From Merluccius polli (taxonomy: Eukaryota > Chordata > Actinopteri > Gadiformes > Merlucciidae), in contig JAOPHQ010006262.1 in the NCBI GenBank assembly GCA_030340625.1, forward strand, positions 15,001-79,000: a stretch of DNA of 64,000 nt. The letters are read 5' to 3'. The position numbers were made by a program, and so were the translations under genes. Of this stretch, positions 47,525 to 58,453 are shown in pieces. Under the pieces are notes generated by a model. That model was given only the letters and a program-made list of their open reading frames with translations, made no database searches and had not been told where the DNA came from. Within the stretch, counting starts at the first letter, position 1. Every line of letters starts with the position of its first letter.

Positions 47525-49922
47525 AGTAAGTAAGTAAGTAAGTAAGTAAGTAAAGTTTATTTATATAGCACCTTTCACAGACCAGGAGTCACAAAGTGCT
47601 TCACATTTAAAATATCACGTGGTCACTATGCTAAAACAATTAAAACATGGACAATAAAAAATAAAAGACATAAAACAGTTTTACACAGACTATCATTAGC
47701 AAAAAGCCTGTTTGTACAATACGGTCTTTAACTGCTTTTTAAAAGTGTTGACCGAGTCCACAGATCTTAGATCCAGGGGAAGGGCATTCCATAACCTGGG
47801 GGCCACGGTTTGGAATGCACGGTCCCCTTTTGTTTTTAATCTGGACCGGGGGACAGCTAACAACCCCTGGTCAGAGGACCTGAGAGACCTACTGGTGGTG
47901 TAAGGACGCAGTAGGTCACAGATGTACGCAGGTGCCTGACCATGGAGTGCTCTGTATGTGATGATTAGGACTTTGAACTGAATTCTAAATTTGATGGGGA
48001 GCCAGTGTAGGGAAGCTAAGATGGGGGTGATGTGGCAAGACTTTTTGGACCGAGTCAGCAGCCTTGCGGCTGCATGTTGGACCAATTGTAACCGGCCCAG
48101 CGTTTTCGCGTCGAGGCAGGTGAACAGAGCGTTACAGTAGTCCAGACGGGAAGACACAAATGCATGGATGATTGATTCCAATTCAGCCTGGGACACAACG
48201 GATCGAAGTTTTGCGATGTTGCGCAGATGAAAAAAACAGGTACGTGATAGAGACTTAATATGGTGGTCAAAACACATTTTCTGGTCAAATATTACACCTA
48301 GGTTTCTGAGTTTAGACCTAACAGTTGTTGAGAGGGACCCCATGCAAGTGGCAACTTTCGAGGTGACTTTATCTGAACCAATAATGAGGACCTTGGTTTT
48401 GTCTGCATTTAGCTGGAGGAAGTTGTTTGCCATCCAGTCCTTGACAGCAGATAGACAGTCAAACAGGGCAGACAGCTTGTGGGTTTGGTCTTGTTTGAAT
48501 GAGACGTACAGTTGGATATCGTCCGCATAACAATGGTAAGAGACCTCTTTGAATTGGCTAATGATTTTTCCTAGGGGGAGCATGTAAAGTGCAAACAAAG
48601 TAGGTCCGAGGACAGAACCCTGAGGCACACCACAGGACAAGGCAGCGGTATCAGATGTAAAAGGGCCGGTAGACACAGAAAAACTCCTATCCTGAAGATA
48701 AGAGGAGAACCAGTCCAGGGCGCTCCCAGTGATACCTGCCCACTGCCCAAGCCTTTCAATCAAAATGCAGTGATCGACTGTGTCGAAGGCTGCAGTTAGA
48801 TCCAACAGCACCAGAACAGAACATTTTCCCTCATCAGATGAACTCATGATGTCATTTGAGACTCTGAGGAGAGCTGTTTCGGTGGAGTGCTTCTGACGGA
48901 AACCAGATTGGAATCTATCGAAGATGGCATGTGCATTCAGAGCAGTCGTGAGTTGAATGGCAACAGCCTTTTCTGCGATTTTCGAGATGAAGGGTAATTT
49001 TGATATGGGCCTATAATTTTGGGGGAGGGAAGGATCAAGGTTCGGCTTCTTTAAGAGAGGCTGAACAACGGCTTGTTTAAAGTATAAAGGGACACAACCA
49101 GATTGAAATGAGCAGTTGATAATAGAGACCAGACATGGACCAATGGAGGTGAGTAGGCCTTCATTTTTAAGCATGCATGTCGGTATGATGTCTAAGGGGC
49201 TTGAGGAGGTTTTCATAGAGCCCACCAGTTTTATAAGGTCTGTTAACGTGATGGGAGAGAAATCATTAAGAATTGATGGGCGTGAAGGGGGGATGGGAGA
49301 GGGGGTGAGGGAGGGGATGATGTTAGCCCTAACTTGGTCGACCTTGTTCACAAAGAAGGAGAGGAAATCACTGCAATCCTTGTTTGAGAAAATGGGTAAA
49401 ACCGGGGGAGCTGGAGTGACAATGTTGGAGATGGTATCAAATAATATTTTAGGGTTGCGTTTACTGGTTATAATCAGATTGGAAAAATAGGAAGCTCTCG
49501 CATCTTCAACCATATTGTTGAAATCGGTTAACAGTTCCTTATAGTAGAGGCGGTGAACTTGGAGTTTTGTGGATTTCCATAACCGCTCCACCTTCCGACA
49601 TGTACGCCAGAGACAACGAATAGCGTCATTTAACCAGGGAGATGGATTTACTGACGGAAGGAGGCGCGTTATTATTGGAGCCACTTTGTCCAATATGGAT
49701 GAGCAGTGTGAATTAAATGCGCTGACCAGAGAATTTACATCAGCTTGTGAGGACAGCACAGCGCTTTGATCAAAAGCTGACGAAAATGTCTCTGCTGAGA
49801 GTTTATCAAGAACACGGAAAGACTTTACATGTTTACCGGGCACATGATTCAACTTACAAGATAGATTAAACATTATACAGTCATGGTCAGAAACAGGCAG
49901 ATCTTCAGAACAAATGATTCAA
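47525..49922 (-). mobile_element. 5'-truncated L2/Rex1-like LINE
   Basis: Minus-strand non-LTR retrotransposon. The 3' end consists of a short UTR containing the inverse of 'tttatttatatagcaccttt' and ends in about seven (CTTA)n units (47525-47553), the usual microsatellite tail. The 5' end stops within the endonuclease domain: upstream of the first Met the frame still encodes LPVSDHDCI, containing the SDH motif of APE-type endonucleases. The frame then meets a TGA at about 49918. This pattern is classic 5' truncation during target-primed reverse transcription. Confidence 0.9.
47696..49873 (-). CDS. LINE ORF2 reverse transcriptase (endonuclease truncated)
   Basis: A 725-codon uninterrupted frame. 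In retrotransposition the protein copies its RNA at a nicked target site. Order of parts: residues 1-200, linker after the lost APE endonuclease; NYRPIS at about 286; SGFRQKHSTETAL at about 323-335; motif A LLDLTAAFDTVDH with catalytic D358; motif B CGVPQGSVLGP at about 414; motif C YADD with D451-D452; then the C-terminal region typical of L2/CR1/Rex1 proteins (LHWLPI, RLWNALP). All catalytic aspartates are present. The annotated Met is simply the first in the surviving frame, which extends upstream to about 49917 through an SDH motif, so it is unlikely to be the natural start. With the endonuclease missing the copy should not be autonomous. An open frame of this length suggests a recent insertion or chance lack of decay. 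Confidence 0.93.
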   Translation of the reverse strand: MFNLSCKLNHVPGKHVKSFRVLDKLSAETFSSAFDQSAVLSSQADVNSLVSAFNSHCSSILDKVAPIITRLLPSVNPSPWLNDAIRCLWRTCRKVERLWKSTKLQVHRLYYKELLTDFNNMVEDARASYFSNLIITSKRNPKILFDTISNIVTPAPPVLPIFSNKDCSDFLSFFVNKVDQVRANIIPSLTPSPIPPSRPSILNDFSPITLTDLIKLVGSMKTSSSPLDIIPTCMLKNEGLLTSIGPCLVSIINCSFQSGCVPLYFKQAVVQPLLKKPNLDPSLPQNYRPISKLPFISKIAEKAVAIQLTTALNAHAIFDRFQSGFRQKHSTETALLRVSNDIMSSSDEGKCSVLVLLDLTAAFDTVDHCILIERLGQWAGITGSALDWFSSYLQDRSFSVSTGPFTSDTAALSCGVPQGSVLGPTLFALYMLPLGKIISQFKEVSYHCYADDIQLYVSFKQDQTHKLSALFDCLSAVKDWMANNFLQLNADKTKVLIIGSDKVTSKVATCMGSLSTTVRSKLRNLGVIFDQKMCFDHHIKSLSRTCFFHLRNIAKLRSVVSQAELESIIHAFVSSRLDYCNALFTCLDAKTLGRLQLVQHAAARLLTRSKKSCHITPILASLHWLPIKFRIQFKVLIITYRALHGQAPAYICDLLRPYTTSRSLRSSDQGLLAVPRSRLKTKGDRAFQTVAPRLWNALPLDLRSVDSVNTFKKQLKTVLYKQAFC

Positions 49923-51152
49923 ATGAGGTGTGATTCTCTCATACCTGCAGTGAGTCACCAGCTATATTTAAGAATTTCCAGAAACTACCAGTCCACTTCT
50001 CTCTACCAACACCATGTAATAGCCACATAGAACATGTTAAGTCCAGTGGAGGAAACATTAAATAAAAGGTTTCGCGTTCAGTGCATTGCCCCCGATGACC
50101 TTATGTTCAAGATGCCTGTGGTGTTTGTGGATGCGCGAGGCATACCCATGTTGGCTGAGCGGAGAGGGCTTAAATCAAAGCATGGGGCTCGCCAGCCACA
50201 GCTTCCCAGTGGGGAAGCTTCCAAGCGGGGCTTTGATTAGCCGGTGCAGTGGGCAGAGCGGAGGAGAGGCTGGCTGCGGGCCCTTTACCTTCTCCAGGCA
50301 TCAAGAGAAGCGTTTGATGTGGAGATCTTGCTCACCGGGTGGTGCATGGAAAGGTCAGTGCACTTAAAATATTACAAACTTCAGTCTCTCAATGTCCTAT
50401 TTACTGAATTTATGCCTCGAAGCCAATCGTGCCCAGAGTCTCACAGAGAATTCAGTTGAGCTTTGTTTTTTTACAATGAGTTTAAGAATGAATGAAGAGG
50501 TACACTGCATTCAGTGAAATATGTTGAGTGCATATATATATATACACAAATATAAAGAATATGGTGGGACAATACCAGTAAAACGAAGAACGAACACTTT
50601 TTACACAAATAAATTTGACAGTCCACGTCAACACAGCCACTGCACTTCACTCGATTTCTTTTCACCAATGACCTCGCTCGAAAGCGGCGACTCCCTCTGG
50701 TGTCAGGCCAACGCTTGCAGTCGCAACGCCCCTCGTTTTACAGAAGGACCTTGCTGGAAATAAGGCACATTTGAAACTCCACTTCTGACAAGCTGGAGGA
50801 GCACTTTGGTGAAGCCTTACAGTGTGATAAAGGGTCTCTCGACAACACCATCGCCGGTCTCTCTCGTGCAACACGGGAGCCATGGAAGCGAGGAAATTAC
50901 CAATGGCCAAATAATCAGAAAAGCCGACGAGCCTTCCCCCGTCCCAGTAGTGTGCTTAAGCAAAATGGCGGAGTGACTCAGCACAGCTGGTCTGGTGCTG
51001 TCCCATGTTGTTGATGGTGATTTTAGCATGTAAGGGTTAAAGGGGTGGCTATTTGAGACAGTGGATGATAAGAGAAATATTTAATGGAGGCAATCTGCTA
51101 TTCAGTGCGTCAATTATTTAAAAATAGATATCTGTAGACTGGCGTTTTTCTG
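49923..51152. other. Single-copy non-coding stretch
   Basis: GC-richer from 50050 to 50360. 68- to 93-codon frames there have no recognised domain. At 50189-50245 'aatcaaagc' is followed by its inverse 'gctttgatt', two facing TCF/LEF-like sites. No gene can be supported. Confidence 0.35.
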
Positions 51153-51416
51153 TGTGTGTGTGTGGGGGGGGGGGGGGGGGGGGTGATGTCTGTGTGCAGC
51201 AAAGGAGAATATGTTCATCATCTGTGCATGTTGTATTCCAGGGGTGTTTGGAGGATGGGGGGAGGGGGGGATCAGTCATTCCTCAAAATGAATTGCTCTC
51301 GGAGTAAATTAAATTTCTGCTTGAATTAAATGATGGCAAGCGGTCTGTGTGTTTGTGTGCCGCCAGATCCCTGTACGAGGGCAATATCGCTAAAAGGCTT
51401 TTAGAAGATTAATTTA

Positions 51417-51458
<42 letters not shown>

Positions 51459-51486
51459 CTCACACACACACACACACACACACACA
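51153..51486. repeat. GT/G-run, (CT)n and (CA)n cluster
   Basis: GT then about 20 Gs (51152-51183); (CT)15 at 51420-51450; (CA)n at 51451-51486. Confidence 0.92.
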
Positions 51487-52140
51487 GCTGGTCTTTGTTT
51501 TGTTTTTTTCCTCTTTTGTTGCCTGTCGTCCAGGTGGTCATAAACCATCGCATTCCTCGTGCGTTGACATTTACTGGCCAGAACATGGCAGACAGCCAGA
51601 AGAGAGGGCATCGCTTCCAAGGATGGGGAGGAGGGTGTGCTGGTGGGGTGCGGTGAGGTAAAGGATGCTCTGAGCACATAGTAGCTTTGTCCCACCAGTA
51701 CTGAAACTGAAATCTGGGTTAAGACACCGTCAACTTTCTCAGGGCCCTGTTTCAGCATATTTCCATGTACACTGTGAGAGGGCGAGGAAAGTAAAACACC
51801 AGCTGATTTACTGTTCTACATTTCTGAATATTTATGGGAAATATTTGATTTGACATGTATTAATTGTGTCTGGGAGTTGACTAAAAGGCTGCGGTACAGA
51901 AAATCAATGTAGGGTGTTTAATTAAAAAAGTGAAGAAAGTCAAAGTTGATGTCTAGGTTTTACATCTACATTTTAGTGTTTGATGGACATAATAAAACAG
52001 CAGGGCATCTGGCTAAATAAATCATCTTTCCTTAAGGCATCTGGCTAAATAAATCATCATTCTTTGAAGCATATTGTTGACAATCTTGTAAATAAAATTC
52101 AGGGTTGAAATTAGGCTTTTGTTACAGAAACAACTCCCGT
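51487..52140. other. Single-copy non-coding stretch
   Basis: Contains a short duplication 'gcatctggctaaataaatca' at about 52005 and 52039. No gene recognised. Confidence 0.4.
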
Positions 52141-52430
52141 TTTTCTTTTGATGCTGATTTCATCCATCTTTTTCCTTGTTTTGGATTATGGTGATCTCTT
52201 GTATGTGAATCATTCAGCATCAACATCTACACTCTGTTCATCACAGTGCTTTAAGATTTGGCGCACAACTGTAAAACCCTCACTTGTGATTGTACTCTGT
52301 TCTGCAGGGCTGCCATTTTTTACCTTAAGAAGGCTCTCTCGGTGGTATTTATTTATTTATAAAGCCATTCTGGGTAAAACTGACATCATATGTCTGCTTA
52401 CTTACGGTTCAGAGATCTGACTGTAAATAC
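52141..52430 (+). pseudogene. Decayed LINE ORF2 C-terminal fragment
   Basis: The 90-codon frame reads LDYGDLLY, then SAS, then RWYLFIYKAILGK. This matches in order the conserved post-RT region of fish LINE proteins (LDYGDI.Y..AS...L..RR..HWY.FIYKA.LGKLP.Y). The block normally lying between these motifs is diverged, and no RT core lies upstream. A different, older insertion from the LINE at 47525-49922. Confidence 0.6.
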
Positions 52431-53349
52431 TCTATGAGATCACAAGATACATTTCTTCTGTCTCTCCCCAATGTTCAAATGGAGATTAGATAGAAAGCTT
52501 TCGGGTGCTCATCACCCTTTGCATATAGGATAGTCTAGTCAAAAAGACTTAAACCTCAAAGTCCAAAGAATTGTAAGTTACATTATTTTCAACTTGACAA
52601 AATGGGTTAAGAAAAACGGAGAAGAAATACATTACTCAAAGGTCAGACAATAACACACCTGTGCCACACACACACACACACACACACATCCCTGAGTAAC
52701 GGTTTGATTCTATTAGCAACAAACCTCCTTACAGCTGCGTATCCACTTTTCTTTCTATGTTTCTCGCAGAAACACAGATTGACTCGGCTGATCAAAAATG
52801 CCGGCAATGTTTCCAAACTCATGAATATTTGATGTTATGTATCAATGATCATTTTGTAAAATATATATTCTCGCCGGTTGCAAGCACTCGCGTTATAATG
52901 TACATTGATTTAGCAATGGCTTCGTAAAAGCCATTTCCTCCCCTCGCCTCGCAATACACATTATCTTTTTGTATCGTATAATACTCCCACACTTTTCATT
53001 AAGGGGGAAAAACAAGGGTTTTGATGAAGGGATGTGATTAAAATGTTGGCAACAGGGCGGACAGACAGACATTGCAACAACACCCGTTCCTAACTCTCCA
53101 TTTTCCATTGGTTAGCTGCACACTTGGACTCTAAGTGAGCCCATTGGGTTTCCAGGCAAACTGATTGCAGCTTTTAGCCTATGGCGAGCCTGGATTGCTA
53201 TGCTTTGTTTGTTGTGATTTCAAACTATTAGCTGTTGATCTAGCATTAACTATTAGCAAATACGCTAGAATTAAAGAACAACAACATGAGTTTCCCAGGG
53301 CCATCAGAACATCTGAGGGGAACAGATGTGATCATCAACCAGGCTCTGG
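52431..53349. other. Non-coding stretch, part a candidate conserved element
   Basis: (CA)n at 52664-52688. About 52740-53020 is complex sequence with CpGs, TTGATGTT/ATCAATGATCATT words and no repeats, resembling regulatory DNA. Conservation untested. Confidence 0.25.
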
Positions 53350-53532
53350 GGCAGGGTAGTCTAGTGTTTAGGGTGTTTTTCTCCCAGTCCAAAGGTTCGG
53401 GGTTCGAAAACCCCAATGTTTACCTTTGAACATCCTTGAGCAAGGTGCCCGACCCCTACCTGGTCATTAATGACATGTATGAAAAACACATGTAGTGATT
53501 TAATGCATCAGCTAAATGACTAAATGCTAAAT
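53350..53532 (+). repeat. tRNA-derived SINE (plus strand)
   Basis: It shows the pol III-type head: A-box-like 'gtagtctagtgtttagggtg' (53356-53375) and B-box 'ggggttcgaa' (about 53399-53408). The 'cttgagcaaggtgcccgac' core and a 3' tail 'cagctaaatgactaaatgct' follow. Most complete copy here and the only one on the plus strand. Confidence 0.8.
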
Positions 53533-53830
53533 ATCAAACCAGGTGTAGCAGACTACCAGGGGATGTGAAGAGATAACCGGGGTGTACTGGTGCTTCATAG
53601 CAGATGTGTTTAGTGATTACAAACCTAAGGGAGGGAATCAGGCCTCTATATGACTGACAGCACCAGGCTTGGTGGGGGTGGAGAGAAAGCATCAGCTCTT
53701 GGAAAATGTACAATCATTTAACTCATTCAGGCTGCCTCACACAGGCAAAAGTCAAATTGTATTTAACATTTAAAATAGGGCACATTTAAAATTCTCTCTC
53801 TCTCTGTATATATACAGTATATACATACAG

Positions 53831-53872
<42 letters not shown>

Positions 53873-54433
53873 AATTGCATCGGTATAGATGCTTTGAATA
53901 GAGCAGAGAAAATCTGAGGAAAAAAATCAGAATATATGAGAACAGACTGGATCAGGACGCTTTACATCAGATCAAAGGGCACCAAATCAGAATTTAACCG
54001 ATCAGAATATATTATCATAATTGATTCAATTACAACAAAACATTTTGACCCCTTCTGAACAAAATGCATGAAGCTCACAGGAAAAAAAAAGGTGAGGTGA
54101 ATGTCATGTTGCCATTTTAAAAAACCTTGAAACCGTGCTTAGTCCTGACAGCGTTTAAGCCTGTGCATACAATCGTCCAAACATAAGCACAGATCTACCT
54201 TGAATGGGTACATGCACACAGGTGCTATTATATGTACATATACTGTATATTAGCTATGTTAATGTCTGAACATGCTAAATAAAAGGTGATGAACAAAGCT
54301 ATTACACAAGATGTGAGATAAGAACAGTGGAATAACCCTATCAACTAAAACCAACTACTAGACAATCAAGAAGCAGCACACTCATTCTACAATTTGTCCC
54401 TCGCCCACTTACTTTATATTAGCGGATTAAAGA
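53533..54433. other. Non-coding stretch with (CA)n
   Basis: (CT)n 53792-53805, ATACAGTAT repeats 53808-53838, (CA)n 53840-53870. No gene recognised. Confidence 0.4.
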
Positions 54434-54698
54434 CAGAGAGAGCGAGAGAGAGAGTTAAAAGAGATGAATGAATACTCGTTTTATCAGGCGTTGTTGTGGT
54501 GACCCGTGTCGGGTTACACCCATGCATTAATGACGCGCTGACAGTGATGGATGGACCGCTGTCACTCATGAAGGAAGGAACACACACACATACTGTATTT
54601 TGTTACGAGGGCACGGGGAGGAAGTGGAGATGTATATTAGGACAGTGGTGAACTTTGTAATGTCAATGTCAATATGATCACATTCAGGAGAATATAGC

Positions 54699-54733
<35 letters not shown>
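54434..54733. repeat. (GA)n patches
   Basis: Interrupted GA at 54434-54455 and pure GA at 54703-54733. Complex sequence between them. Confidence 0.88.
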
Positions 54734-54735
<2 letters not shown>

Positions 54736-54823
54736 AAAATGTCTTATTATTCTGTACTAGGTCTTGGTATTAGGTCTACTTGAACAGTTGTCAACATTGC
54801 AATGTCAATATAATCATGTTCAG

Positions 54824-54905
54824 AGAGAGGGGGCAGGGGGGAGAGAGGGGGGGGGGGGAGGGGGGGGGGGAGAGGGGGGGGGGGAGAGGGGGGGGGGGGA
54901 GAGAG
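54824..54905. repeat. G-rich tract of GA-separated G runs
   Basis: At least five runs of 5-12 Gs separated by A or AGA. Sequence has clear G-quadruplex potential. Confidence 0.93.
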
Positions 54906-54965
54906 ACTCAAATGGGTCCATGACACATTCAACCCCATAGTGACAGTGGTGTCAACTGTGCACCA

Positions 54966-55080
54966 ACAACCTGCCTCTCAAGTTTCCTGCTTAAAGGTGA
55001 TACCCATATCCTACATGTACACTGTAGAAGGGGCCTGGGAATCAAACCAGCAACCCCTTCAGTAGCAAGACAACCCCATT
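54966..55080 (-). repeat. Possible tRNA-derived fragment
   Basis: Minus strand contains 'gctggtttgattccc', a B-box-like word, directly beside the SINE at 55098. Remainder not recognised. Confidence 0.35.
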
Positions 55081-55097
55081 TCAAATCCTTATCATTA

Positions 55098-55243
55098 CTA
55101 CTGTTGAGCAGACACTTTTATCCAAACACGGCTTACAGTGACTACAGATATATATCATTAAGGAGCAGGCAGACAGACACAGGGGATTCGAACCCAGAAC
55201 CTTTCTTCTGGGAGTCACTAGCCACTACGCTACACTATCCTGA
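55098..55243 (-). repeat. tRNA-derived SINE (short)
   Basis: Minus strand: 'gggttcgaatcccc' B box (about 55186-55199) and the tail beginning 'ccgtgtttggataaaagtgt'. The central core is deleted relative to the copy at 22845. Confidence 0.7.
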
Positions 55244-56399
55244 GTTACTGCTGCCAGTAACTAGAATAGAACAGGCCACTCTCTGATGACCAAGCTCTAT
55301 TAGGAATTAGTGTAGGATAAATAGAAATGAAAAGTGGTCACACAGATAAGGCAGAAACAATCCAGTTTGTGTAATTACCTCAGCCGGCGACACTGTTCCT
55401 GACATGTCACTATATGATTTCATTTTATCCATTCCCTGCACAGCGAACACTATTCTCTAAGGAGGACAACCACACTCTCCCCTGGCACTTTAAACAGCCA
55501 GATTGCACTTTCAATGACTTGACCTTTGCCATTGACCGGCGACGTGGCGCGACACAGATAATGCAGTTAAGGAACAAGACGACGTTCTCATCTCGCCATC
55601 AAACTGAAGGGCAGAGACCAAAGAAAAGAGGCGCCCGTGTAATCCGATTTTTTTTTTACTTTTCCACCGACACTATGCAGCACAATGCAGTCTTCTAAAT
55701 ATGTTGTTTTTTAAAATAACGACAATAAATGACAAATAGACAAATGGAATAAGAAAGTCGATCCTCTTTTGCATACAAGCAAAATACTTTGTCTCCTCTG
55801 TGAGACAATCACCGTTAATTGTTAGCTCGTGGAAAAAAAGTTTGGTGCTAGTGTGATTATGGCTGGCGTGCCTCATCTGGGCTGGGGGGAGGGCAATCAA
55901 AGATAATTACTCCAAATTATTCAGATGTTTTGTTTAAATCGGGCACCTGCATTCCTCTCCAAGTCTCACAGCTTCAAGTTCCAATGCAGTATGATCATTT
56001 ATTTTAGTAGTTTTTCATGCTGAATTTCTCTGGTTTGTATACATTAAATTAATGGAACTTTCAACTTGGTTCAGCATGCATTCTCTACAATGCTCAAGAG
56101 CACATATCTAATCCCTCTGCTTACGGAACATTTTCTTTATTTTCTGTTGAATGTTATCTTCAACAGTTAATCGTTTATGTGTACAGCTGGTTTATGTGTT
56201 GTTCATTATAAGTTTTGATGCTTCGATAACATGGGGGGGCTTTTTGTTGCACATCTTCTTCATTCATTTATTCACACTTTGTGTAAAATGAATGACACTA
56301 AGGGGACATAGTTTGCCATTTGCTTGGTGATATGAATATATGATGAACATATACTGCAGTTGCTTAGTTTGTACATACACAGTGTACACACATGGGCTG
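55244..56399. other. Single-copy non-coding stretch
   Basis: The 94-codon frame at 55414-55698 has no recognisable domain. No gene supported. Confidence 0.4.
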
Positions 56400-56700
56400 A
56401 GGTGGCAAAGAAATAATTTATTTTCATCCCGCTATTAATTAACACCACAATTACAATGTAATCAAACCCATCATATCATAATTGCCTTGCAATTAAAGTC
56501 TTTGGCATTGTGAATCTCAAAATTAGATCACAGTGCATCGACTTGTGAGGTATTATGACAATTAGCATACCCCAGTGTTTGAATTTGAATTTCTAATTAT
56601 GGATTCCCACGTCCAATTTACTGGCGTTATCAGACAGACATGCTTTGCATCTGTAAATAAATCAAACTTTCACAACATCTGGCGACTTTAAGGAATAGAT
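56400..56700. other. Candidate conserved non-coding element
   Basis: Repeat-free AT-rich block with many TAATTA/CAATTA cores, ATGCTTTGCATCTG and GTAATCAAACCCATCA words. It has no reading frame and no element ends. Typical in appearance of vertebrate developmental enhancers. Conservation cannot be checked here. Confidence 0.3.
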
Positions 56701-57282
56701 TTCAGTCCTTTTGTATGTAGAAAAGCAGAACACTGAATACATAACATTTTCTTTTTATTTATTTCGCTTTAATTATTACAACATTTTGGATAGGAACAGG
56801 AATCCATATTATAGATTGCAAAAGGTATAATTGAACACCCTACCACACCATATTTTACAACCTTTTAGTTTTCAGTGGTTTCCATTGGACTGATATGATC
56901 ATGTTAATTATACTTGTTACAATTCCCAAACAAATAAATCAGGTTAATTTGGCTTTGTTTAAATATTTTTGTTTAAATATTTTTGTTCATATTGTGTATT
57001 CATATGATGCATGGAGTCTATGGTATAACAATTATTTGACTGAAAATAAATGTGTAGCAAAATAAAAGCGTGACTTTAGAAGAAAGAATGTGTGTTCCAA
57101 TGTATCCGCATGTGTTTGTCAGGTTTCTTCTATGTATCCCTGCAAGCCCTTTGTATGTGTTTGTTCATATTAATGCCAGTAATATGCATGTACAAGCATT
57201 CTAGCAAGAGACTCTACTGTTCACCATATCAACGAGATGAAGGGAGAGAGAGATTGCATAGTGCATTATGTGTATGAGAGTG
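56701..57282. other. AT-rich non-coding stretch
   Basis: Short duplication 'tgtttaaatattttt' at about 56956-56985. No gene recognised. Confidence 0.35.
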
Positions 57283-57431
57283 TGTGTGTGCGTAAGAGAG
57301 AGAGAGAGAGAGAGAGAGATCGAGAGAAAGAGCATGTCTATGTGTGTGTGTGTGTGTGCTAGCAGGAGTGAGGTAATGCAGGGATGAGCTTTGAGCACAA
57401 GGTCTAAACAGAGGAGAGAGAGAGAGAGAGA
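57283..57431. repeat. GT and GA microsatellites
   Basis: GT 57282-57291, GA 57296-57320, GT 57341-57358, GA 57413-57431. Confidence 0.9.
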
Positions 57432-57591
57432 CGCAGAGGTTCTGAGAGACCTGCGGATATGACCTTCAGGTTTTGTCCGACCAATTTCTACCTTTCTCTC
57501 AAGGAAGCATGAATCTAATTTAGGCCCAGAAGCTTCTTGGCTTCTCCCTTTGATCTGCAGCACTTCACGAGTACAAAGAGAGACGGGAATG

Positions 57592-57611
57592 GGGGGTGGG
57601 GGGGGGGGGTT
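57592..57611. repeat. G run
   Basis: Interrupted poly-G of about 18 residues. Confidence 0.92.
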
Positions 57612-58215
57612 GTCGAGGGAGGAAGAGGGGCGGAGCTTGGAACAGAGGCAGGGCCATGGCGACACAAACCTGTCATGTTTTTTTTTTTCAATGCAAAACC
57701 AACTTGCGTCCACACATTCGAGATGGAGGCATGTCCTGGGCATTCATATTTTTGTTTTTTATTACCACATAGTAATGCAATATGCATTAATCCAAAATTA
57801 TTACATTTTTAGGCATAATATCACATAAACAGACAACAAGATAGTATGCATATATGACATGATCATATATGCAGAGTGTAAAAATTAGATTTTTACAGTA
57901 TGTGCTCTGGTTTGTCATTTAATAATGTTTTATTTTTATTCAGATTTAAAACATTGGGGAGAGTTTGTGTCATTGTGTCATAATGTGACTGGTACAAATG
58001 AATGCAATACACTGTACAATTTAACAGAGCTAGCGAATGTAAAAGCTGCACGCAAACACACAAACAAGCACATGTTGATTGAGACAATTGAGAGGTGCCA
58101 GATATTTGTTTAATGAATATGAGCAACTAAATAACTAAGTCATGATTGTTTTTACAGGGCGAGTTATTGTATAACTACAATATATCTCAAATCTCAAATT
58201 AATTAGATACCACTT

Positions 58216-58219
<4 letters not shown>
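57612..58219. other. AT-rich non-coding stretch
   Basis: No feature recognised. Confidence 0.35.
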
Positions 58220-58275
<56 letters not shown>

Positions 58276-58394
58276 TGACGGGCCGATAACGGTGTTATCG
58301 GCTGCGATAACGCAAGATTTTTATAGGCGATAATATTTTTATCGCCGATATTATCGCGAACCGAAATCCTCCGGTAGCCGGTAGTATATATACA

Positions 58395-58450
<56 letters not shown>
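58220..58450. repeat. (TA)n tracts flanking a hAT left end
   Basis: (TA)n at 58220-58272 and about 58386-58450. Between them (58273-58385) lies a hAT left-end-like segment starting TAGTGACGGGCCGATAACGG and rich in GATAA/TTATCG words, with no right end of its own. Confidence 0.88.

Positions 58451-58453
<3 letters not shown>

Noticed and set aside
50034..50367. Overlapping 68- and 93-codon frames in a GC-richer region as an exon
   Set aside because: No family recognised, and the two phases are equally open. Kept only as a non-coding note.
52141..52430. Part of the intact LINE at 47525-49922
   Set aside because: Opposite strand, different motif set (LDYGD, FIYKA) and separated by over 2 kb; a distinct older insertion.
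53350..53440. Functional tRNA gene
   Set aside because: A and B boxes are present but no cloverleaf can be drawn, and a SINE body and tail follow.
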